A DNA stretch of 64,000 nucleotides from Corythucha ciliata (lineage: Eukaryota > Arthropoda > Insecta > Hemiptera > Tingidae), in the NCBI GenBank assembly GCA_038030265.1, contig CM075938.1:50337189-50401188 (forward strand), in the 5' to 3' direction. A program made the translations under genes and the position numbers. Below, one piece after another: positions 55,101 through 64,000 of the stretch. Position 1 is the stretch's first letter. The number at the start of each line of letters is the position of its first letter. The notes under the pieces were generated by a model, which ran no database searches, was not told where the DNA came from, and saw only the letters and a list, made by a program, of their open reading frames with translations.

Positions 55101-58100
55101 GAGGGAAAATGATTAACCGGAAGAATATAGTCGTGAAACTAGTCTCATTCGAAAGGTTCAATAGAGCTGTTTACCAATATGATCGTCTGCCTGGGGCATT
55201 TGCCCTCTGTGGCTCGCTAAACTCACATAATTTGGGAAATTTAAATTAACCGGAAGAACACAGTCCTGAAACTGGTCTTATTCGATAGGATTTATGGAGA
55301 TGATTACAAATATAATCGTCTGGCGCTGTCAGCCTGGTGCATTTGCCCTCGGTGGCCGGTCAAACTTCCTACATCTACGTCGGCAGACGATCAAATTCGT
55401 AATCAGCTCCATAAAACCTTTCGAATTAGACTAGTATCACGACTATGTTCCTCTGGTTAATCATTTTCCCTCTGACGGGTCACTGAGGGCAAGTGTCCTA
55501 GGTAGACGCCGATAGACGATGATATTTGTAACTATTTCCAAAAAACCTATCGAATAGGACCAGTTTCAGGACTATGTTCTTTCGGTTAATTAACATTTTC
55601 CAAATTTCGAGAGCTTGGCGAGCCACAAAGGGCAAATGCCCCAGGCAGACGGCACCAGACGATCATATTCATAATCAGCTCCATAAAACCTTTCGAATGT
55701 GACTAGTTTCAGGACTTTGTTCTTCCGGTTAATCATTTTCCACCGGTGCAGTTTGACTGGTCACTAAGGGCAAGTGCCCCAGGCAGACGATCACTTTCGT
55801 ATTCAGCCACATGAAACGTGTCGCAAAAGACCATTTTCCGGACTTGTTCTTCCGGTTAATTAATTTCCCTGATTTAAGGAGTTTACTGGCCACCGAGGGC
55901 AAATGCTCCAGGCAGACGATTATATTTGTAATCATCTCCATAAAACCTATCGAATAAGACCAGTTTCAGGGCTGTGTTATTCCGTTTAGTTAAAATTTAC
56001 CGAATTACGTGAAATTGGCGAGCCACAGAGGGCAAATGCCCCAGACAGACGGCGGCAGACGATCATATTCGTAATCAGCTCCATAAAGCCTTTCGAATTA
56101 GACTAGTTTCTGGACTATGTTCTTCTGGTTGAATTCATGTCCCAAATTAAGGACTTTAATTAGCTATAAAATCCTTAGGCCCCAGATACAACACGGCAGA
56201 CTTCCGGACTCGTAAATATGGGGTCAAATGTCATCATTTTGCATACCTTTCGTGACTATGTTCTTCCGGTTGAATGGGACTGTCGCCAGCTCTCGAAATA
56301 TTATATTTTGAGGTGTCCTGAATCTGAATTTCAACACCCCGATCCCCTAAAAGAGACGCTACAGCTTAAAAATAGGAAAAACTTCAAAACCACCCGATTT
56401 CTGTTATTTTTGTCTATGTGATGTGCAATCAAAGCCGATATTGAAATAGTTGACATTAGTTTCTCACGTTTTCACGTAATTTGAATCCCAATATCAAATT
56501 TCCGGCCTTCTACGCTAAACGTCGTATCAAAAAATATTCTACGATACACAAAAACCTCACAATTCAGCACTTTTAACGTGCTTTTCACTTTTTTGCTATT
56601 TTTTGTCAAGTTTCCGTTTTGTAAGGTGAGCTGAATTCGAATGTCGTTCTCAAGACCGTATCACAGTGACATAATTATGTCAACTAATATCAAAAATGTC
56701 CTTGAAAAGTTTGAATTTCTTCGTTGTGTGCTGTTTTGTCCCGTTTTTCTGGTATGCTGAGTCCGAATTCATTATCAAACTCTTAACAAAGCCCTAATAA
56801 CACCATTGTACCTTCCAACCATTGCTGTGGATGAAGATGTTGGAGATGTGATGCTGAACATTCATATAGTCAGGGGCGTGATCCAACATCAGGGACAGCT
56901 TAAGTATCTTGAGGGGGACTTGTACATGTGTTACCTCGACACCCCCTCCAATCGTACCTCGTCTACTCGGCGTTACTTAAATTATCGCCGTATTTCTTCA
57001 CCAATTCTGGATTTCAAGGTCTCTTTTAAATCTTCAGGAAATTTCGCACAACCATACGATCTTGCTTTCCTAAATAAAGTCGTCGAACGAGTGTGAATTT
57101 TCAAGGTAAAAGTTTACGTGGGTTTTACAGTTATTTTAGGGGTGAAATATGAAAAAAGAAGATCGTATGGTTGTGCGGAATTTCCTGAAGATTTAAATGA
57201 GACCTTGAAATCCAGGATTGGTGCAGAAATACGGCGATAATTTACGTAACGCCGAGTAGGCGAGGTTTGATTGGAGGTGGGTCGAGGAAACACACGTACA
57301 ACTCCCGCTTAAGAGCAATAAATGGGTCGAAAGTAGAAAAAATCTGAAATATCCACTTTTTGGGGAAAAATTCGCTATCTTGGAGACACTGTATCTTCGG
57401 ATCTAATATGGACCTAAAGAGTTCCAGCACGTGTAAAATTGTAGCAAATTCTATCTAATTTCATAAAGTAGGCATCGCCGTTTTACAAAACATCACTGCT
57501 TCAGTGAAGTTTTTGCAAAAAACTGAAAAATGAAGAAAAAATTCGAGGTTTTTCGACTAAAAAAAGGTGATCGTTCATTTTCCGGGGTTGAAAATTCAGT
57601 TAAGTACTCACTACGTGGTCCCTAACAACATATTGAAAAAGCAAGTTTACAGTATTTTCCGTAATTTCCGCGAAATTTAGTGTTTAATATGACTGGCCTA
57701 TTATTCGAATTAAGTGAACCTGCGAAACTAATTTTAGAAATACACTAAAGCCACGAAATTTGATATTTGAACAGGCAAATGTCCCCGAAAATTGGGTTTC
57801 AAGAGACCCAAGTCCCCGAAATTGGGTTTTATAGGAGCCCAGCTCACAAAATTGAATTTTGAATAGGCGAAAGTCCACAAAAATGGTTTATGAAAAAGCA
57901 AAACTCACGAAAATTGGTTTTTGAAAGCGTGAAAATCCACGAAATTGGTGTGGGAAATTACAGAAGTCCATGACATATTTGGTTTTAAAGTTGTCGAATT
58001 TTAAACATGTGGTTATGGAAGAGCGAAATTTGGGTTTGAAAAAGCCGAAATCACAAAATTTGTTTTTTCGCCGTTCGTTTTTTGCCAAGTTATTTTGTCA

Positions 58101-61100
58101 AATGTGTGAAACTGATGTAATAAAGAGCTAACCTGGTTTTTATAGGAGCCCAGTTTACAAAATTGGATTTTGAATGAGCTAAATTCCACAAAACTGGTTT
58201 TTGAAAGAGCGAAACCAACGAAAGTGGGATTTGAATGAGACGAATCCGTAAAATTTTGTTTTGAAAGAACAACAAATCGGCGAAGTAGGGGGGCGAAATT
58301 TGGTTTTGTAAAGTACCAAACGAGCGTGATTGCCCAAATTGTCTGTTTTGACGATCGATTGTTCTAGTTTGTGGGTTGAGTGTCAGATGCTAAGCCCCTC
58401 GACTTGAACGTGAAAGATGTTGGGACTAGACGTTATAACTTGAGGCCGAAAAGTAGAACAAAAAAGATGACAATTTTGACCTCTCCCCGGACACCTGAAA
58501 AATGAGCCCGGACGCTCTAAAAAGCAGGACATTTCCGGGGAAAGTAGGCCGTCTGGTTATCCTTAGCTTTTGTGTAAGGTTCCGGGGGGGTCGGTGTGGG
58601 TATCCGGCTTTAGGGGAATAGAACAAAGCAGGTGCCCAGCAGTTTTTGTGACTAAATATTAGATTCTGACCTCAATTCGGATTCGATTTGTATACTTCTG
58701 GGAATAATCCGTGCCTTGTGGTGTGTGGAGGTTCAAAATAATTACCTCAGTGCTACTTTTGAGTCATTGACTGTCAGGAGTCTGCCAGGAGGGGGCTGGC
58801 CAAAAACGGCGGCATAGGATGTGTAGCCGCTTATAAACGGTTCGTCTGAACGGCTCGTTTATTCGATTGTTGGATTCCCCGGGTCGAAAACCCCAAAGAT
58901 ACGCGATTCCGTGCAATTTTAAATTTTGGAAATTTTTAATCAACTCGCCGAGGGCTTAAGTGAGTGATATTCAGGTCTATTATAACCATCCCCAGCCAAA
59001 AACGCCCCCATAAGGGGTCGTCGGCAATAGCCTATCGAGTCCCATGTGCGCAGTTCTTCTCTCTGAACAGGCTTACGGGCAAGTCCACGTCTGAAATTGA
59101 GAAGCCACGCTTATTTTTCGCTGATCTGAAGGCTTACGCGGCTAAACGTTTGGAAAACTTCAATATTTCCGGCTAAAATTGAGAAAAAGCGCCAAGTCGT
59201 GGGTAAAATTTAGAAAAAGCGCTCATTCGCTGCTAAAATTGAGAAAAAAACGGTCACTAAGCAATGAAGTAAACATCCGTACTTGGGTTGAAAGAGCTAC
59301 AGGCATAAAATTGTATTTGGAAGCGTCATATTGGTCCTTAAAAAGTGCCAAACCACGAAATTCAATTTTTTGGAAGAACCAAATCCTTGAATTCGGCAAT
59401 TTGGCCAAACAAAGGATGATCAGGGGGCTGGTAGAGATGTCCGCTCCAGGCCCAGATAGGTGGAGGTTCGCCACTGATCCTGCTATTGCATAACTCACTG
59501 TGGCTGCGGCGGCTTCGTGTGAGCGTTCCTGGCGGTGCGAAGAGGAGCCCTCTTAGTACGGGCACGATGTATGAAATGAGGGGGAAAAGGAGAGATTACA
59601 AACATTTACTTTCTTTCTGTTCAACTCTTCTGGTTCGATTTGTCTTATCCCTCTCCCTCGCCTAAAAATATTTCTCAAATTTTGGCACCCTCGAAATTTG
59701 CCGCCCAGGGGCTGAAGTACGAAGGGGTGTTATGAGAAATAACACGGGTGGTATCCACGTGACACCCATTTTAATTGTGGTAGAATAACGCTGTGTTAAA
59801 ATTATAACAACCCTTCGTACTTTGCCCTCCTGGGCTATAGCCCCGGTAGTCCCCTCTATGATCCGGCCCTGACCCCCAGGGCGGTCAAATATCGTGTCCG
59901 CTGGCAAAATTGTGGGCGGACGACTTAAAACTGGCTGAAGCTATCCAAAAACGACGGAACCACGGGGAGAATCCTTTCAACGACTCACTCGTCTGATCCA
60001 AAATCACTTAACCCCCTGTTCGATTTTTTTCAAAAATCGCCAACATTTAGAATTAAAACAAAATAGTATCTCGGGGATTCTGGAAACAGGGAATCAGAAA
60101 ATCGAAACGATTTTTCTTTTGAAGGGGTTCTTACTGAGATGCTACAATTTTTAGGCACTAGCGCACGTTTTTTGAGGCCGCAATCGACAGCTCTGAAGTT
60201 CAAGGAGGAACCTCGACGCAGTCAGACCTCACAACCCCCCCTCTGGAGTCGAAAAATTGTCCTGTTCGTTGCCAGGTTTTTGAGGTATAATTAGGGTGAC
60301 CAGACGTCCTACTTTCCCCGGACATGTCCTACTTTCTTGAGCGTCCGGGGACGTCCGGCTCATTTTTCAGGTGCCCGGGGAGAGGTCAAAATTGTCCTCG
60401 AGGACAATTAGTCGACGAGTCGTTAGTCTGGTATCTCTAAGGGCCGGCGCACACTAGGAGAAAAAAACGAGCGTCTTTTTTCTCGGGGAAGAGACGACTC
60501 TCGCGTACGCGTCCAATGTGAAAGGCCCCATAGAGTTCTATGTGTTTTTATTGCACGAGTCGGACGCTGATGTGCGCGTCGGCGTCTTTTTTCTCCTAGC
60601 GTGCGCCGGGCCTAACTCACAGCGTCTTTCAAGTTTTCATCTTCAAACAAAACTGCGGCGCTCAGCCGCCACGTCCCGAGCCCCCGTTTTTGACTTCGTT
60701 TGCCCTGGGTGAGCCGGGTGTCCTCCCTAAATCGATTTGACCAGGTCAGGTCGAGACGTATAGCGCAAAGTCCACGCAGAGAACAATACTGTGAATTCCC
60801 CACTGACCACACGCCGTCATACCTCGATTTCACTCAAAACTCTAAAATTCACCCCACAACCCATGAAAAAATTGGAGACTCACAGTCTTATTTAATACCA
60901 ATCATGTTCGTTTGTCACTTTCAAAAACAAAATTTCGTCATTCTGACTCTTCCAAACGTCAATTTCGCATTCAAAACTAAATTTGGTGGCTTCGTCTCGT
61001 TCAAATTCCAATTTCGGGGTTTTGCTGATTCAAACACCAAATTTCGTTGGTTTTACTCTTTCAACCCATTTATACGGACTTTCACTCTTTCAGAGCCCAA

Positions 61101-63215
61101 TTTAGTGGACTTGGCTCCTTTAAACCCCAATTTCAGGGATTTCCCCGAATTCAAAAACCAAATTGCTAGGCTTTTGCTCTTTACATGATCAGTTTCGCAG
61201 GTTTGGTTAATTAAAAAACCAATTTCGCAAAAAAAGAACGAAAAAAACAAAACAAATAAACCATTTCGTAATTTTTGCTAAATCAATTAACAATTTGAAT
61301 GGAGATTTCCACTCTTCCACGAACAATCGTTCCAAACTTGGCACCTTAAAAAACTAATTCCACTAACTTTTCTTATTTCTTACACAAATTTTGCTGATTT
61401 TCTCGCTTTTAAAGCCCAAATTACGTGGGGTTTGCTGTTCAAACAACCAATTTTACGAACTTTCCCTCGTGGACTTCGTTCCTTTAAAGCCCGACTTGGG
61501 GGAATTTCGCTTGATGAAAACCCAAATTTCGTGGCTTTGCCTTTTTGTACAATATGTTTCGCAAGGGTTCGGTTAAGTCAACAACAAAAATTGGTGAAAA
61601 AATAATGACGAAAAAACAAAATTCGTGTTTTTGGCCTTTTCAACTCACAATTTTGCTGTTGATTATTCATAACCAAATGTTTCAAATTTGACACCTTCAA
61701 AAACGAATTTTTGCCGTTTGTTAAGTACCCCAATTTTGTTGATTTTCACGCGTTCAAAACCAAAATTTATTGGTTTTAGATCTTACTGAAATCAGTTCCG
61801 TAGGTTTTGCTAATTCAGAAAACAAATTTGGCTCTTTTAAAATCCAAATTCCCGATTTTGGAGTATTCCGAATCTAAATGTCGTCAGAAAACACAAATTT
61901 CGTAATTTTGACAGCTTGAACCCAAATTTGACTAAGGAGTTTCGCTCTCTCATAACAAATATCTTGGAGTTTTCTTCTTCACGAATTTTTGCTATTTCAA
62001 ACCCTAATTTCGCGTGTTTTCATTCTTTCAATTCCGTATCCTCAGTTTTTTCTAAAATCAGTTTCTGAAATTTCGAAAAAAAAAAATGTGACTCTTTCAA
62101 AAAACAAATTCGTGGATATGGATCGATCAAACAAAATTTTGTCATTTTGGCTCTCACAAAACCATGTTTTTCGGGCTTTCGCTCTTTCAAAACCTAATTC
62201 GCCGATTTGGCTAATTCAAAAACCATAATTTAATAGTTTTCGCTCTTTCCAACCACGATTTCGTAGTTTTCGTTATTTCAAAACTTATTTCCTACCTGAA
62301 ACGCAGACCTCTCGCTTAACATCAAACTGGTCAACGATTAGTCGTTGTTAACTTGTATTTCGGCGTCCTAATTTTTTGTCCTACTTTTCGTCGAAAGCGT
62401 CCTGGTATTGTCCTACTTTTGAAGGAGGCGTCCTCGGAAACCACGTTTACATCTGGTCACCCTAGGTATAACTGACTGTGTCTGAAGAAAATTGGCCTTT
62501 TTTGCTGGAGATGGTAACTTTCAGAAGTATAATTGTGAGAATTAATAGATCTAGTGTGCAAGAATGATTGGGGTGTAGCGAATTAAAATTGTTGGGCAAA
62601 ATATTCACCCCCCCCCCCCGTCACCAGAAAACCTTGATTTTTTGGCCAAATTTCCATATTCTTCAAGTGGAGTGGACTATGAGTGAAAAGCTTTGGTGGT
62701 GTGATTGGCACAATCACAACAGAGGTGAGCGGCAGCCTACCCATGGCCCATCTTGCCTGCGTTCTTGCTTTGTGGGGCCATATCGGCCAGCAATTGGTTG
62801 GTGACCGACCAATATAGCCTGTTTGGTGCAAAAAGGCGACGTCCGGTAGAAGTGGGGTGGGATCAACAGGAAAAACTACTGCGGAAGTCCTTCGAATGAC
62901 TAGCTATCTAGAGGGGCTACTTCACTATTAGCCAACAAAAATCCGCCGGTTTCCGAAAATAAAAGTGGAAATAAAGTGTAATCCAAGTATTTAAAGATTT
63001 TAAGGGCCAGAAGACCCTGAAAAGCGTCCTTACACTCAAACAACCCTGAAGGTAAATTGCTCATCGAGCAGTTATTTTTAGACAACTGTGGGTTTTACCT
63101 GAACGAGCGCGATCGTATTCGTGTAGTTTTGATATATCTTTCGGCATAGCGTAAATATTAAAGCGTCGACGCCGATAGCGACCAATTCTTTCCAATGATC
63201 CCTGCAAGGGTCCAT
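52106..63215 (-). CDS. MUL1: MUL1/MAPL mitochondrial E3 ligase, 5 exons, 343 aa
   Basis: This outer-mitochondrial-membrane RING ligase acts on mitofusin and other targets, controlling mitochondrial shape and quality (family knowledge). Exons on the minus strand: 63215-63099, 53234-53041, 52978-52731, 52650-52311, 52238-52106; frame sums exactly to 344 codons. The first exon holds the N-terminal membrane segment (ELVAIGVDALIFTLCRKIY; fly SVALGVDLLILGLC), followed by LVQ|SAPTVSS (fly LKSAP). The BAM/GIDE region follows: GEVSALGKPI, VTGVIQRLILREHRTARNAC, LLGFFSGITPKGIETTEEML and SIITG|AIGEISQDG. The second membrane segment is FILKCLMILTGAVSVTLSVY. The RING is CVVCRVNVKEMILLPCGH then CLCQDC and CPMC. 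Human is 352 aa, fly 338. Intron 1 is 9.86 kb and crowded with transposable elements, while the other introns are 60-80 bp. The gene converges on NLE1 (stops 49 bp apart). Confidence 0.94.
53412..53629. mobile_element. Hairpin-ended element carrying a tRNA-like sequence
   Basis: Near-perfect inverted ends of about 43 bp: left TATTGATATCTTTTCGGACG then ATGATGGAAGGGCACA; right TGTGCCCTTCCATCGTCGTC then CGGAAAGATATCAATA. They enclose a 73-nt tRNA-like sequence. It lies in MUL1 intron 1, close to exon 2. Organisation (tRNA-like core plus T-run plus inverted flanks) parallels the hairpin at 44429-44887, although the sequences differ. Confidence 0.75.
53481..53553 (+). pseudogene. tRNA-like sequence, Ala(AGC)-type anticodon arm
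   Basis: Over 73 nt it has a D arm (GCGC-AACTGGCA-GCGT, with an A-box-like GTGGCGCAACTGGC), an anticodon arm CTGGA-CTAGCAA-TCCAG (anticodon AGC) and a decayed T arm (GCGAG-TGCTAAT-ACCGC). Only part of the acceptor stem pairs (CCG/CGG). CCA and then ATTTTTC, a Pol III stop-like run, follow at once. It is a degenerate tRNA or tRNA-derived sequence, not a functional tRNA. Confidence 0.5.
54542..56299. repeat. 1.76-kb palindromic tandem array
   Basis: The outer ends are inverted copies: GAGAGCTGGCGACAGTCCCA with ACGAAAGGTATGCAAAATGA on the left, and the complement near 56222-56298. Each arm is a tandem array of units of about 125-145 bp. Each unit has TTAACCGGAAGAACATAGTC, CTGAAACT(A/G)GTCT, ATTCGAAAGG.TTTATGGAG, ATGATCGTCTGCC and TGGGGCATTTGCCCTC. 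I count six units on the left and seven in opposite orientation on the right, with the switch near 55.37-55.4 kb. Unit order is mirrored (types ending ACTAGTCTC and ACTGGTCTT alternate the same way), so an array was duplicated as an inverted copy. No open frame. Confidence 0.85.
56899..57316. repeat. Foldback with arms of about 160 bp
   Basis: The left arm (about 56899-57065) and right arm (about 57160-57316) are inverted copies: TACTCGGCGTTACTTAAATT versus the complement of AATTTACGTAACGCCGAGTA, then TTCTGGATTTCAAGGTCTC, TTTAAATCTTCAGGAAATT and CACAACCATACGATCTT. The open frame across the left arm is a by-product of the repeat. It is nested inside hAT-like element A. Confidence 0.8.
58573..60282. 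other. MUL1 intron sequence between the two hAT-like elements
   Basis: No exon found. A few units of the degenerate motif (AAAATTGAGAAAAAGCGC...) lie at 59.16-59.4 kb. An inverted repeat GTACGAAGGG...CCCTTCGTAC at 59718-59820 has GTTAT/ATAAC next to the ends and could be a small MITE. Confidence 0.5.
60291..62463 (+). mobile_element. hAT-like element B, 2.2 kb
   Basis: The element starts TTAGGGTGACCAGACGTCC and ends TCTGGTCACCCT, flanked on both sides by AGGTATAA (60283-60290 and 62464-62471), a perfect 8-bp target duplication typical of hAT transposons. The left subterminal CCTACTTTCCCCGGACATGT with CTCATTTTTCAGGTGCCC, and the right AGGAGGCGTCCTCGGAAACC, match element A. From about 60.87 to 62.3 kb the inside is a long array of a degenerate motif, like CAAATTTCGTGG(T)TTTGCTCTTTCAAAAcC, with about 35 units. 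No transposase is encoded. A Harbinger-like MITE is nested at 60441-60612. It lies in MUL1 intron 1. Confidence 0.88.
60441..60612. mobile_element. Harbinger-like MITE, 172 bp
   Basis: The terminal inverted repeat GGGCCGGCGCACACTAGGAG (left) and GGCCCGGCGCACGCTAGGAG (reverse of right) is followed by an A7 run on each arm. TAA lies on both sides (60438-60440 and 60613-60615), the 3-bp TWA duplication expected of PIF/Harbinger elements. It is nested in hAT-like element B, so it is younger. Confidence 0.85.
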
Positions 63216-63732
63216 TTCCACCCTTGACCCTTTTGAAGTGTTTTTGTCGGCGATTGAGGGGGGGGGGGCACCTATTTTGACGCACCGTTTATCGTTTAAC
63301 GACACTGATAAGATTGAAAAGGTTGTGTACTTGTAACACTTTTAAGCCCTTCTTTGAACTGAATTTCCTGATTATGTCATTTATTTGAGGTGTCAATTTT
63401 TTAATTTCATGAAATTCTGGACCGTTTATTTCAGTAATCGACGAGGCCCGAGGCTTAAATTTATCTTCGGAAGCAATTTAATTTCTTGTTTAGCATTTAG
63501 TGGTCGGAGCTGGCGACAGATTAATCGTCCCAACCAGGCCAACTCGACAGCTGATAAACCTGAAAGGATACGTAGTCAGTTTTGATTTGATTTCTTCCAG
63601 TAGACTTAAAAACACAAGTTATTTGACGCTCCGGGGGGGAGTTGAATGTCGCTGGTCGGTTTTACGAAGAGAAAACGTAAAAGATTGATTGTTTTTCTCG
63701 ACCTTTCAGAAGAATAGAAAGCAAGAGGAAAC
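63216..63732. promoter_or_regulatory. Divergent promoter, MUL1 and GORASP
   Basis: The two start codons face away from each other across 517 bp. An 11-G run (63258-63268) lies just upstream of MUL1. No TATA box stands out. A 5' leader intron of either gene within this space cannot be excluded. Confidence 0.5.
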
Positions 63733-64000
63733 ATGGGCGGTAGTCAGAGCGTTGAAATTCCAGGCGGTGGCACCGAGGGATATCACGTTCTCAAGGTATT
63801 GTTTCATACCGGCTTGAGTCTTTGTGACAGATACGAGTGAAGACGATTTTTTTTTGTTTCAGGTGCAAGACGGATCGCCCGGTCAAGCCGCCGGCTTAGA
63901 AGCGTTTTTCGACTTTATCGTCGCCATCGACGGAACACGTCTTGTAAGTAGTACTCTCGCCTACTTTCATCGTCCTAGCTCTTACCGAGGTTTTGCGTGT
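63733..64000 (+). CDS. GORASP2: GRASP55/65 (GORASP), first two exons, partial
   Basis: This Golgi reassembly-stacking protein tethers Golgi cisternae through paired N-terminal PDZ-like domains (family knowledge). Exon 1 (63733-63795) encodes MGGSQSVEIPGGGTEGYHVL, almost the same as the human start; Gly2 is the expected N-myristoylation site that anchors it to the membrane. Exon 2 (63863-63943) continues VQDGSPGQAAGLEAFFDF then IVAIDGTRL, the start of PDZ1, and ends in a GTAAGT donor. The rest lies beyond the window. Invertebrates usually have a single GRASP, so the choice between the vertebrate names 1 and 2 is arbitrary. Confidence 0.95.

Larger units (their letters stand above)
53895..58564 (-). 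mobile_element. hAT-like element A with nested insertions
   Basis: The ends TAGGGTGACCAGGTGTC (left) and, on the other strand, TAAGGATAACCAGACGGCC (right) are flanked by AGCTTTGG (53887-53894) and AGCTTTTG (58565-58572), an 8-bp target duplication with one change. Subterminal sequences match element B in reverse orientation: TTTCCGAGGACGCCT at the left; CTACTTTCCCCGGAAATGTC and CTCATTTTTCAGGTG on the reverse of the right. The inside holds the degenerate motif array at 54.05-54.3 and 57.7-58.3 kb. The middle is taken up by the palindromic array (54542-56299) and a foldback (56899-57316), probably later insertions. No transposase. It lies in MUL1 intron 1. Confidence 0.8.

Noticed and set aside
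56806..57096. 96-codon plus-strand frame near 56.8 kb
   Set aside because: It runs along one arm of a foldback repeat nested in a transposon; no domain.
60870..62300. CRISPR-like or ordinary tandem array
   Set aside because: Units are degenerate with irregular spacing, no identical repeats, in a eukaryotic intron inside a transposon.

Overview
The window is nuclear DNA from an animal. Its genes have spliceosomal introns, mostly 45-90 bp, with GT(A/G)AG donors and T-rich (T)nNAG acceptors. The gene set is animal-type: TTLL3, FANCA, Hyccin, Notchless, MUL1 and GRASP. The TATA box plus TCATT-type initiator, the closer resemblance of MUL1 to the fly protein than to the human one, and the repeat families suggest an invertebrate, probably an ecdysozoan or arthropod. 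It is not a fly- or worm-like genome with a reduced Fanconi pathway, because a FANCA homologue is present. The species is not identified.

Layout. Bases 1 to about 24.6 kb hold no gene I can recognise. They carry DNA-transposon remnants (a 952-bp pogo/Tigger-like element with TA duplications, several MITEs, two long-inverted-repeat elements), a dispersed repeat family in two copies, microsatellites, and one orphan exon-like segment. From 24.6 to 64 kb the genes are dense. Minus strand: TTLL3-type tubulin glycylase (13 exons, 853 aa), a secreted Gln/Pro-rich protein, a FANCA homologue that stops after the N-terminal half, Hyccin/FAM126 (9 exons, 465 aa), an intronless 1265-aa C2H2 zinc-finger protein, and MUL1 (5 exons, 343 aa, with a 9.9-kb first intron). 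Plus strand: NLE1/Notchless (10 exons, 476 aa) and the start of GORASP (GRASP55/65), which runs off the right edge.

NLE1 and the zinc-finger gene diverge from a 244-bp promoter, as do MUL1 and GORASP (517 bp). NLE1 and MUL1 converge, with stop codons 49 bp apart. The genes do not form one pathway: they cover cilia and tubulin modification, DNA repair, PI4KA scaffolding, ribosome biogenesis, mitochondrial ubiquitination and Golgi stacking. All exon chains were worked out by eye from splice consensus and reading-frame continuity. In TTLL3, FANCA, Hyccin, NLE1 and MUL1 every junction keeps frame.

The most unusual structure is in the introns and around 44.4 kb. Two independent hairpin-forming inverted repeats carry tRNA-like sequences followed by T runs. 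A 1.76-kb palindrome is built of about 13 units of roughly 140 bp. Two hAT-like elements with 8-bp target duplications carry a long array of a degenerate 30-45-bp motif. Similar motif arrays also lie in introns of TTLL3 and NLE1. The window also has at least 16 poly-G/poly-C runs of 10 bases or more.
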